Origin: JANOYY01 sp031418035
GTDB taxonomy: Bacteria > Actinomycetota > Acidimicrobiia > Acidimicrobiales > JANYDT01
Assembly (NCBI GenBank): GCA_031418035.1
Contig: JANOWU010000229.1
Location: 1 to 36,613 of the forward strand
Length of the DNA: 36,613 nt
Direction: 5' to 3'
Part shown: positions 30,423 through 36,613 of the stretch, piece after piece
Layout of the letters: each line of letters opens with the position of its first letter
How positions within the stretch are numbered: position 1 is the first letter of the stretch
Program-made: the position numbers and the translations under genes
The notes under the pieces: generated by a model
The model's input: the letters and a program-made list of their open reading frames with translations, nothing else
The model's database searches: none
What the model was told of the DNA's origin: nothing

Positions 30423-31082
30423 TTACGCGTGGGCGACGTACAGGTTGGCGCACAGGCCCGGCCCGAGGGCGACGGTCTCCGGGCCGATGTTCACCGACAT
30501 GCTCCCGTCGGGGGCTTTCGTCCGTATCGTTCCGACGGCGCCGGTGATGAAGTGACTGTTCGCGAGGTAGGTCATCGCGTCGTCATCCATCTCCACGGTC
30601 TCGGTGACGCGTTCGAGGCGGATCGAATCGCCGGGATTGGCCTTCGCCAAGGCGAAGACGACGACTTCGCTGGCCTTCGTTCCCGGAATCGGGTTTCCGT
30701 GGGGACAGGTGGAAGGGTCGCTCAGGATGATGCGGAGGCGTTCCTCGACTTCGTCGCTGATCACGTGTTCCCACCGGCCCGCTTCGAGGTGCGCCTTGTG
30801 CCAGGGCAGACCGATCACGTCGGTGAGAAGGCGTTCGGCCAATCGGTGTTTGCGAACGACACCTTCCGCGAGTGCGCGGCCCTTGTCGGTGAGTGAGATC
30901 TCCCGGCCCACGACGGTCACGTATTCGTCGGCGGTGAGCCGCTTCATCATTTCCCAGACCGATGGCGCGGAGTACCCGAGGCGTTCGGCGAGGCGCGCCT
31001 GGATCACCGTCACGCCGTCTTCGGCCAACTCATAGATCGTGGTGAGATACTCCTCAGTTGGTGGATGAAAGCCCTCGGACAC
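30423..31082 (-). CDS. DtxR/IdeR-family metal-dependent regulator
   Basis: A 219-residue regulator in the three-domain layout of IdeR: an N-terminal winged helix (PTEEYLTTIYELAEDGVTVIQARLAERLGYSAPSVWEMMKRL), a dimerisation/metal domain (RKHRLAERLLTDVIGLPWHKAHLEAGRWEHVISDEVEERL) and a C-terminal SH3-like domain (from about 150). It likely represses iron or manganese genes when metal is bound. The metal ligands His/Glu in RKHRLAE and the Glu-His in RWEH are kept. The residue equivalent to the IdeR cysteine (EAC) is glycine, and the N-terminal methionine position is glutamate, so metal preference may differ. The GTG at 31082 starts just before the conserved domain and is preceded 7 nt upstream by TACGAT; a TTG at 31127 is the longer alternative. 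Confidence 0.9.
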   Translation of the reverse strand: MSEGFHPPTEEYLTTIYELAEDGVTVIQARLAERLGYSAPSVWEMMKRLTADEYVTVVGREISLTDKGRALAEGVVRKHRLAERLLTDVIGLPWHKAHLEAGRWEHVISDEVEERLRIILSDPSTCPHGNPIPGTKASEVVVFALAKANPGDSIRLERVTETVEMDDDAMTYLANSHFITGAVGTIRTKAPDGSMSVNIGPETVALGPGLCANLYVAHA

Positions 31083-31168
31083 GGTACCGATCGTACATGC
31101 CGCGTCGACGGAACGATCGAGAGGCAAGAACCGGCCACGCAGAGCGACGAAGTCCCGCTGGGCGATGA

Positions 31169-31642
31169 TCAGCGGAAGTTGGGCGAGGAATCGAGCTCTC
31201 GGTTGCTGATGTTACGCAGTCGCTGGAGCAACAGCTCAGCTTCATCGGGGTGGAAGAGATCAGCAAGGATCTCGCGTCGAACGACTCGGTGGGTGCCTGC
31301 TGCTGCGTCAGCGATTTGCCAACCGTTCGCGGTGAGCGCAGCCTTCATACCCCGCCGATCGACGTCGACGCGATGGCGTCGGACGTATCCGTGGTCGCAG
31401 AGGCGATCCACACAGTGAGACAGTCTGCTCTTGGAGATCGAGGCAGTTTCGGCCAGCAGCGTCATCCGCATTCCTTCGGCGGGACCGTTGCGCAGAGCGT
31501 CGAGCACCTCGAACTCGGCGAGGGAGATCCGGTGTCTCGACTGGAGCCTGCGGTCGAGAGTGGCACCGATGCGCGAACAAACCGTAAAGGCCAAACGCAA
31601 CAGTTCTCGTTCGCTTTCAGTTCTGACGATGTCGGCCGCCAC
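31169..31642 (-). CDS. MarR-family transcriptional regulator
   Basis: A 157-residue winged-helix regulator. The order is MarR-like: an N-terminal dimer helix (ERELLRLAFTVCSRIGATLDRRL), LAEFEVLDALRNGP, then the HTH (MRMTLLAETASISKSRLSHCVDRLCDHGYVRRHR), the wing with VDRRGMKAALTANGW, and a C-terminal dimer helix. GTG at 31642 is the start. On the minus strand TATATT at 31678-31673 could be its -10 box, with a leader of about 25 nt. It lies 86 bp upstream of the DtxR gene in the same direction, so the two could share a transcript. The ligand and targets are unknown. Confidence 0.9.
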   Translation of the reverse strand: MAADIVRTESERELLRLAFTVCSRIGATLDRRLQSRHRISLAEFEVLDALRNGPAEGMRMTLLAETASISKSRLSHCVDRLCDHGYVRRHRVDVDRRGMKAALTANGWQIADAAAGTHRVVRREILADLFHPDEAELLLQRLRNISNRELDSSPNFR

Positions 31643-31760
31643 ATCACGCTCTTTCAGTCTTTCTTAGCGTGAAATATAGCCTTGCTTGGGGACTATCGAC
31701 CGACTGGGAGCCTGGGTCTGGGTTATCCACCCAAATCAGGCCCGGTCGCTCGGGCGGGCG

Positions 31761-33098
31761 TCAGAAGATCGCCTGTCGAACACTGCTGGTCGGAACGTTC
31801 GCAATCACGGCCTTTGCATCGATACCGAGAACAGCTTCCAGGACTCGTGCGTAGACGGAACGGAAGTCGACGGTGTAGATCAAGTCCCCATTCCCATCGA
31901 GTTGGGTGAGCGACGGATGCTCGCCGAGGAGCCCACCCTTCACGGGACTTCCGAGCACGAACATCGGTGCGGCGGTGCCGTGATCGGTGCCCTCGCTGAG
32001 GTTCGCCCGAACTCGACGTCCGAACTCCGAATAGATCATCGTGACCACTTTCGACCCGTTCGGAAGTGCGGCGATCTTGTCGTAGAAGCGTCCGAGCGCA
32101 TTGTCGACCGCAGTGAGAAGCCGAGCGTGCTGATCGCGCTCGCTGGCATGGGTGTCGAATCCACCGAGCGAAACCGAGAACACGCGAGTGGGTGCGCCGG
32201 ATTTGATGATTGCCGCCACGGTGTCGAGTTGGTTGTCGAGCGCTGTGCGGGCCTCGTAGCCGAGGGCGACGCCGCCTTCGAGATTGGTCGACCCGGCACC
32301 GCTTCCCGCGGCGAGCGTCGATGAAAACTTCTCACGTACACGTAGCAAATCGGTGCCGCTTGCGGCGATGCGCGCACCAAGGGGTCCGAGTTCGCTGCCA
32401 AGGCGGGACTGCTCGGTGAAGCCGGCCACGAGTCCGTTCGGGAACTGGATCTTGCCGTTGGGGATCGAGGCCGGTCCTCCTTTCAAGCTGGCCATAGCGC
32501 GAGGTACCGACGCTCCAACGTTCACCATGCGGAGCGGGTCGGGGCCGGTGGTGTCGTGCCAACGTCCGAGCCAACCCGTCACTTCCGCGGTCTCTGGAAC
32601 AGCAGACTGCCAGATGTCCATCGACCGAAAATGGCTCCGATTCGGGTTTGGGTATCCCGCACCCTGAATGACCGCTACTCGCCCCGCGCCATACAACGCG
32701 TGCATACGTTTCAGAGAAGGGTGAAGCCCGATCCCGTCTTGGAGCGGGAGCACCTGATTCGGTTGATACGCCAGCGTCGTGCGAGCCGCGTGATAGCCGG
32801 GGTCCGACGCCGGAATCACCGTGTCGAGGCCATCGTTGCCTCCGTAGAGAGTGAGGAGAACGAGGATCCCGTCGCCTGACACCGTGCTCGCCGGCAAAGA
32901 CACGGGGGCGACGGGGGCGGGGCTTGGGGCTGCGGCCTGGGTCTTGGTGGCCGACGCCGCGAATGCCGCCCCGGGGACCGCAACGGTAGCGGCGCCGATA
33001 CCGGCCGCGGTGAGGAAGCTGCGTCGGGTGATGTTGCTATCTGCGGACATGTGGTCAGTCGCTTTCGATTCGTGGGACGACGGGTTGGTGGAGGCCAT
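31761..33098 (-). CDS. Tat-exported DUF1501 protein
   Basis: A 445-residue protein of the DUF1501 family (sulfatase/alkaline-phosphatase-like fold). Residues 21-48 form a twin-arginine signal: ITRRSFLTAAGIGAATVAVPG, followed by AAFAAS. The mature part has ILVLLTLYGGNDGLDTVIP, GAGYPNPNRSHFRSMDIWQSA, SLGGFDTHASERDQHARLL, TMIYSEFGRRV and TDHGTAAPMFVLG, which are characteristic family segments with conserved Asp, His and Asn residues that could bind metal. The biochemical role of the family is not established. Its ATG at 33098 overlaps the DUF1800 stop by one base (TAATG). An inner ATG at 33050 is an alternative start that keeps the Tat signal. Confidence 0.9.
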   Translation of the reverse strand: MASTNPSSHESKATDHMSADSNITRRSFLTAAGIGAATVAVPGAAFAASATKTQAAAPSPAPVAPVSLPASTVSGDGILVLLTLYGGNDGLDTVIPASDPGYHAARTTLAYQPNQVLPLQDGIGLHPSLKRMHALYGAGRVAVIQGAGYPNPNRSHFRSMDIWQSAVPETAEVTGWLGRWHDTTGPDPLRMVNVGASVPRAMASLKGGPASIPNGKIQFPNGLVAGFTEQSRLGSELGPLGARIAASGTDLLRVREKFSSTLAAGSGAGSTNLEGGVALGYEARTALDNQLDTVAAIIKSGAPTRVFSVSLGGFDTHASERDQHARLLTAVDNALGRFYDKIAALPNGSKVVTMIYSEFGRRVRANLSEGTDHGTAAPMFVLGSPVKGGLLGEHPSLTQLDGNGDLIYTVDFRSVYARVLEAVLGIDAKAVIANVPTSSVRQAIF

Positions 33099-34405
33099 TA
33101 GTTGAGGACGAACTCAGGACTAACCAGGGCAAGGGCAAACTGCTGACGGATCGACGTCGCTTTGAGGAGTCCGGACCGCGTCGAATTGGTCCATTCATCC
33201 ACGCCCAAACGCGTGGCGAGGGCATCGGGTCGAGATGCGGCGGGTACGGAACCGAGCCATCCGAGTCTTGCGGTATTGGCGAGTCCGTTGGCGAAATGGA
33301 GACGAGCCATAGCGGTCGCCGTCGACAGCCAATAGCCGTTGCCCGGCCAGCCACCCACACTCGGTGGGTCAAAGGGGACCTGGTTCAGATCGGACAGCGA
33401 GTTGTTGAGATTGGGGCCGGTGATCTCCAGATCACGAGGGCGAAGTTCGGAGGCGCGAAGGGCTCCAACGACGTACTCGACGGGCTGCTTCACGAGTCCC
33501 CGTCGGACTGCTTCAGATTGAAACTCCGGATGGAGGAACAGCGCCTTCATGACGGCCTTGATGTCGCCACCGCTGTTCGTGAAAACCGCCGAGAGGTCGT
33601 TTACCACCGGCGAGTCGACCGTGGTGGGGGCTGCGAACTTGAACCACAGCTTTGCGGTGATGAACCTTGCCGCGGCGGGGTGGTTCGCGAGCAATCGGAT
33701 GACCTCTTCGCCGGTGTTGACGCTTTGTCCGAGCAGCGTCTTGGGGTTTCGGTCGGCCTGCCCGGGGTTGAAGGTGAACACTCCGGTTCGGCGATTGGAT
33801 CGCCACCCGGTGAACGCCCGAGCCGCTTCTTGCACGTCGTTATCGGTGTAGGAGCCGATCCCTATCGTGAACAACTCCATAAGTTCACGTGCGAAGTTCT
33901 CGTTCGGACTGCCCTTGCGATTCTGGTTGGAATCGAGCCAGATCATCATCGCGGGGTCCTTGGCCACTTCTTGCGCCAGAGGTTCGAACCGACCGAGCGC
34001 GTTGCGTCGGAAGATTTCGTTTTGCGACAGCATGAACGATGCTTCGTTGACCTTGTCGATAGACGTTGCGAACAGTCCGTGCCAGAAGAACGTCATCTTC
34101 TCGACGAGAGGGTTCTCGGCGACGGTCATTCGCTCGAGCCACCATTGGCCAAGCGCGAGACGTTGTTCGCGACGCGCCCTGCCTCGCGCTTTGCGTTCTT
34201 CCTGGGTCTCCACCTCGCCGGTCGCAACGATCGTGAGCGGGGGTGGAGCGACTGCGTCGAGCGTCTGGTCCGGAGCTCCATCGATCAGTGTCTGAACGGC
34301 ACCGGCATAGCCAAGAGCCGAGAAGCGATCGAGTTGCTGGGGCGTTGGACCGAAACCGGCCCGGCGGAGAAGATGGGCGATAAGGGCTCGTTCGTCGGTT
34401 CGCAC
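33098..34405 (-). CDS. DUF1800 protein, partner of the DUF1501 gene
   Basis: A 435-residue protein of the DUF1800 family. Typical segments: HLLRRAGFGPTPQQLD at 11-26, KMTFFWHGLFATS, SPNENFARELMELFTIG, ARAFTGWRSNR, and PPSVGGWPGNGYWLS near the C terminus. The two families are almost always encoded together; function is not established. No signal peptide is visible at the chosen GTG (34405), unlike the DUF1501 partner, so it may travel through the Tat system as a passenger or stay inside; this is inference. CACTAT lies 7 nt before the GTG on the coding strand and there is no Shine-Dalgarno sequence, suggesting a leaderless start of the two-gene operon. Confidence 0.9.
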   Translation of the reverse strand: MRTDERALIAHLLRRAGFGPTPQQLDRFSALGYAGAVQTLIDGAPDQTLDAVAPPPLTIVATGEVETQEERKARGRARREQRLALGQWWLERMTVAENPLVEKMTFFWHGLFATSIDKVNEASFMLSQNEIFRRNALGRFEPLAQEVAKDPAMMIWLDSNQNRKGSPNENFARELMELFTIGIGSYTDNDVQEAARAFTGWRSNRRTGVFTFNPGQADRNPKTLLGQSVNTGEEVIRLLANHPAAARFITAKLWFKFAAPTTVDSPVVNDLSAVFTNSGGDIKAVMKALFLHPEFQSEAVRRGLVKQPVEYVVGALRASELRPRDLEITGPNLNNSLSDLNQVPFDPPSVGGWPGNGYWLSTATAMARLHFANGLANTARLGWLGSVPAASRPDALATRLGVDEWTNSTRSGLLKATSIRQQFALALVSPEFVLN

Positions 34406-34482
34406 GAGAGTGATAGTGGGCTTCAGTTATGAGCGTCCGATGATCGGCACGTGAGCACGAACGCAACAGTGGTGCGGAACTT

Positions 34483-34516
34483 GTAACGGCACAACGCAAG
34501 TAACGGCACAACGCAA
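34483..34516. repeat. perfect 17-bp tandem duplication
   Basis: GTAACGGCACAACGCAA occurs twice in immediate succession (34483-34499 and 34500-34516), directly beside the mscL terminator hairpin and upstream of the DUF1800 start. Confidence 0.97.
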
Positions 34517-34545
34517 AACGTGCGCTGCCCGAAGGCAGCGCACGT
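34513..34545 (-). terminator. rho-independent terminator of mscL with UUCG loop
   Basis: A 12-bp perfect stem (34534-34545 with 34518-34529) closes on the minus-strand loop UUCG within a C(UUCG)G context, which is an exceptionally stable tetraloop. On the minus strand the stem is followed by TTTTGCG, a short U tract. It lies 28 bp after the mscL stop codon. Confidence 0.85.
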
Positions 34546-34572
34546 GAACCCTTGGGGGAAGGTTGCGGTTCG

Positions 34573-34917
34573 TTAACGCTTGAGGCTGTCGCGGATCTCC
34601 ATGAGGAGGGCATCGGTCGACGACGGACCGGCCGGGGCCTCGGCAGCACGACGCTTGTTGTATGCCTTGACGATGGCGAACAGCACGGCGCCAACAATCA
34701 CGAAGTTGATGAGTGCGGTAATCAGTGTTCCGTACACAATGCCGCCGGCTTTGAGACTGTCAAAGTCTGGCTTGCCGACGATCTTGGCGATGATGCCACC
34801 GACGATGTCGTCGGTGAATGCTCCAACTACCTTGGCGAACGCACCGGCCAAAATCACAGCAACTGCCAAATCGAGCAGATTGCCCTTGAAAAGGAAATCT
34901 TTGAACTCTTGAACCAC
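34573..34917 (-). CDS. mscL: large-conductance mechanosensitive channel
   Basis: MscL opens under membrane tension to release solutes on osmotic downshock. The 114-residue length is slightly short for the family. The amphipathic N terminus VQEFKDFLFKGNLLDLAVAVILAGAFAKVVGAFTDDIV carries the first membrane helix and pore constriction; YGTLITALINFVIVGAVLFAIVKAYN is the second helix. The C-terminal STDALLMEIRDSLKR is the usual helical bundle. GTG at 34917 is preceded by GGAGG with good spacing. A UUCG-loop terminator follows, so the gene is transcribed alone. A TCACATGTGTGA palindrome lies upstream at 34953-34964. Confidence 0.96.
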   Translation of the reverse strand: MVQEFKDFLFKGNLLDLAVAVILAGAFAKVVGAFTDDIVGGIIAKIVGKPDFDSLKAGGIVYGTLITALINFVIVGAVLFAIVKAYNKRRAAEAPAGPSSTDALLMEIRDSLKR

Positions 34918-34952
34918 GGGATCCTCCAGGGATTATTAGTGAACATCCACTC

Positions 34953-34964
34953 ACATGTGTGAAG
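34953..34964. promoter_or_regulatory. 12-bp near-palindrome upstream of mscL and engB
   Basis: TCACATGTGTGA (TCACA-TG-TGTGA) lies in the 149-bp divergent region between mscL and engB, about 35 bp before the mscL start. It could be an operator; no regulator is assigned. Confidence 0.3.
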
Positions 34965-35066
34965 CGGATCAGTATTAAGTGACGCACTGCAACGACGTTT
35001 TGTCGCGCGCGCCAGGGATCATTCTTGGAAAAATCTCTTCGAGAAAAAGTCGACAAGAATGGGTGA

Positions 35067-35684
35067 ATGAGTGGTGCGCCTTTGCAATTGAAGTTCATCC
35101 GGTCAGCAACGACGGCCGATGTTCTCCCCGGTGGGCCACTCGAAGTGGCGGTGGTCGGTCGATCCAATGTCGGAAAATCGTCGCTTATCAATGCGTTGGC
35201 CAATCAAAAGGCTCTTGCCCACGTATCGAACACCCCGGGCCGGACACAGCTCATAAACCAATTTCAACTTCGCCGTGCCGGCAAAGACTTGGGGATCGTC
35301 GTCGACCTTCCCGGATATGGCTACGCAAAGGTTCCCCAGAAGATACGAGACTCCTGGCAGCCGATGATTGAGGGCTATCTGACGCGCCGCGAGGAGTTGG
35401 TGATGGTGTTTGTATTGGTCGATGGCGAAGTTGGACCGACAAAACTCGACCTGCAGATGCTCGATTGGCTGCGATCGCTCGAAATTGATCACCAGGTCAT
35501 CGCCACGAAGGCGGACCGGGTGAAGGCGATGAAACGGGCGGCACGCATCGAGGAGGTGGCGTCGAAATGCCAACTACTACCCGAGGATGTCCTGTGGGTC
35601 AGCGCATCGAAGGGCACCAACATCGACGTCTTACGTGGACGTATCTACGACCTCATCGGTACGACCACCGACCTCAGTCGATAA
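35067..35684 (+). CDS. engB: ribosome-biogenesis GTPase EngB/YsxC
   Basis: EngB is a small GTPase needed for assembly of the large ribosomal subunit. The 205-residue protein has the G1 motif GRSNVGKSS (about 31-39), the G2-region TPGRTQ, G3 DLPGYGYAKVP, G4 TKAD and G5 SASKG, all in order, and the normal single-domain length. The ATG at 35067 is the best start; the sequence upstream has weak GGGTGA only. It ends tail to tail with the ferredoxin gene, overlapping by 11 bp. Confidence 0.95.
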   Translation: MSGAPLQLKFIRSATTADVLPGGPLEVAVVGRSNVGKSSLINALANQKALAHVSNTPGRTQLINQFQLRRAGKDLGIVVDLPGYGYAKVPQKIRDSWQPMIEGYLTRREELVMVFVLVDGEVGPTKLDLQMLDWLRSLEIDHQVIATKADRVKAMKRAARIEEVASKCQLLPEDVLWVSASKGTNIDVLRGRIYDLIGTTTDLSR

Positions 35685-35865
35685 GCGAGATCGCCTGCTT
35701 CGGACAGAGCTTCATAGCTTTGCGGGCCTTCTCCTCCAGCTCGCCGGTGGGCGAGTCGTTCAACACGACCAGTTCGTCGTTCTCGTTGAGCTCAAAGAGC
35801 GTGGGCGCCAGGCCGGCACAAAGGCCGTTGCTCTCGCAGGTATCGCGGTTGATGACAATTCGCAT
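35674..35865 (-). CDS. small [3Fe-4S]-type ferredoxin
   Basis: A 63-residue ferredoxin. Cys10, Cys16 and Cys54 (LCPKQAI) are cluster ligands in the pattern C-x5-C...CP, and the position of the usual central cysteine is Asn13, as in actinobacterial P450-partner ferredoxins that hold a [3Fe-4S] or unusual [4Fe-4S] cluster. It passes electrons from a ferredoxin reductase to a P450. The divergent P450 gene starts 44 bp away and is its probable partner. ATG at 35865 is chosen over an upstream start at 35889 because the family begins MRIVIN/xVxxD here. The 3' end overlaps engB by 11 bp. Confidence 0.88.
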   Translation of the reverse strand: MRIVINRDTCESNGLCAGLAPTLFELNENDELVVLNDSPTGELEEKARKAMKLCPKQAISLID

Positions 35866-35897
35866 GCGCCCATTGTTCCATCCCGGCATGTCACCAC

Positions 35898-35903
35898 TAC
35901 ATT
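35898..35903 (+). promoter_or_regulatory. putative -10 box for a leaderless P450 transcript
   Basis: TACATT ends 6 nt before the GTG at 35910. No Shine-Dalgarno sequence is present. The whole divergent region is only 44 bp, so regulation of P450 and ferredoxin must be compact. Confidence 0.4.
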
Positions 35904-35909
35904 GATTGG

Positions 35910-36613
35910 GTGACCCCCGTGCAAGTTCTCACCGCCGACCAGATCGACCTTTCCGACGTGGAGTTCTGGACCCGTCCCCTTGCCGAGCGCGAGGGAGCGT
36001 TTCTGACCTTGCGCACCGAGAAGCCCTTGGGCTTTTGGGCCGAGCCCGACATCAGTGAAGCCGGCATCCCGCCGGGGCCGGGTTACTACGGTGTCACGAA
36101 GTTCGACGACATCGTGGAGATCTCGCGGTCGCCCGAGCGCTACTGCTCCGGCCAGGGTGCAACGTCGATCACCGATCTCCCCGAGTTCATGAACGACTTC
36201 TTCGGGTCCATGATCAACATGGACGATCCGCGCCACGCGCGCCTTCGCCGAATCGTCTCGGCGGGCTTCACCCCGCGAATGCTGAAGAAGGTCGAAGACG
36301 GTGTGGCCCAAATCGCGTCGACCATCGTCGACGATGTCCTCAAGAATGGCGCCGGTGACTTCGTCACCCAGGTCGCCGCTCGGCTTCCGCTTCAGGTCAT
36401 CTGCGACATGATGGGCATTCCGGAGTCGCAGTACGACACCGTGTTCACGCGGTCCAACATCATTCTGGGCGCCGCGGATCCCGAGTACACCGAGCAGGGC
36501 GACGCGACCGCCGTCATCAACGCGCTCCTCACCGCGGGTGGCGACCTCCATGCGCTGGTGAGCGACCTCGGAAAGTTTCGACGCGAGAACCCGACCGACG
36601 ACCTCACCTCAGC
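35910..36613 (+). CDS. cytochrome P450, 5' part (cut by window end)
   Basis: An open frame from GTG 35910 to the end of the window, at least 234 residues. The N-terminal half of a bacterial class I P450 is clear: FWAEPDISEAGIPPGPGYYGVTKFDDIVEISRSPERYCSG, then SMINMDDPRHARLRRIVSAGFTPRML (helix C region with the heme-propionate-contacting HxxxR), and LPLQVICDMMGIPE. The style resembles the CYP124/125/142 sterol- and lipid-oxidising group of actinobacteria, which is a guess. The I-helix, ExxR and heme-cysteine regions lie beyond the window. It pairs with the divergent ferredoxin. Confidence 0.92.
   Translation, partial: MTPVQVLTADQIDLSDVEFWTRPLAEREGAFLTLRTEKPLGFWAEPDISEAGIPPGPGYYGVTKFDDIVEISRSPERYCSGQGATSITDLPEFMNDFFGSMINMDDPRHARLRRIVSAGFTPRMLKKVEDGVAQIASTIVDDVLKNGAGDFVTQVAARLPLQVICDMMGIPESQYDTVFTRSNIILGAADPEYTEQGDATAVINALLTAGGDLHALVSDLGKFRRENPTDDLTS

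Noticed and set aside
33296..34432. 378-codon plus-strand open frame
   Set aside because: Antisense to the DUF1800 gene.
35760..36551. 263-codon minus-strand open frame
   Set aside because: Antisense to the P450 and ferredoxin region; P450 helix C and preceding segments are unmistakable on the plus strand.

Overview
The window is high-GC DNA with tightly packed genes. Many starts are GTG, and several starts look leaderless, with a TANNNT box 6-9 nt upstream. Actinobacterial families are present: a resuscitation-promoting-factor-type muralidase, a fused CrtYc/CrtYd lycopene cyclase, an IdeR/DtxR-type regulator and a P450 paired with a small [3Fe-4S]-type ferredoxin. The best guess is an actinobacterium, plausibly of the Acidimicrobiia (inference; no rRNA is present). 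I see no insertion sequence, prophage, CRISPR array or plasmid origin. No gap between genes exceeds 300 bases.

Layout. (1) 139-5390, minus strand: a compact run tldD-tldE-5-formyl-THF cyclo-ligase-2-hydroxyacid dehydrogenase-P-loop kinase-rpiB, with stop/start overlaps or gaps of a few bases. (2) 5541-6368, plus: a PAP2/Aur1-like membrane phosphatase. (3) 6434-9321, minus: an ATGA-coupled pair of FAD oxidoreductase and MttB-like methyltransferase, probably for methylated amines. (4) 9375-10657, minus: a nucleoside deaminase coupled to a GGDEF protein that carries a C-terminal ribbon-helix-helix DNA-binding segment. A near-consensus promoter full of palindromes drives them, and a Tsr3-like (DUF367) gene is divergent at 10754. 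This is the least ordinary part of the window. (5) 11280-16755: a carotenoid locus (crtE-crtI-crtB on minus, an SDR on plus, a fused lycopene cyclase on minus), followed by dxs on plus. Together these can supply DXP, GGPP, phytoene, lycopene and cyclised carotene. (6) 19429-22556: a histidine phosphatase, pdxH, a TetR regulator and an MpaB/DUF2236-type oxygenase. (7) 22816-28867: an Rpf-like muralidase, a GAF-PAS-GGDEF-EAL protein with a decayed EAL half, a CLC transporter whose N-terminal tail is made of pentapeptide repeats, and an exported PQQ-type sugar dehydrogenase. (8) 28924-31642: a PLP-dependent decarboxylase/lyase, tRNA-Arg(CCU), and DtxR and MarR regulators. (9) 31761-34405: a Tat-exported DUF1501 protein and its DUF1800 partner. 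(10) 34573-36613: mscL with a UUCG-loop terminator, engB, a ferredoxin and the 5' part of a cytochrome P450 cut by the window end.

A recurring feature is short tandem duplication: 9, 11, 12, 15, 17 and 26-bp units appear both within genes and between them. Two proteins with GGDEF domains suggest active cyclic-di-GMP signalling. All functional calls are from motif reading without database searches.
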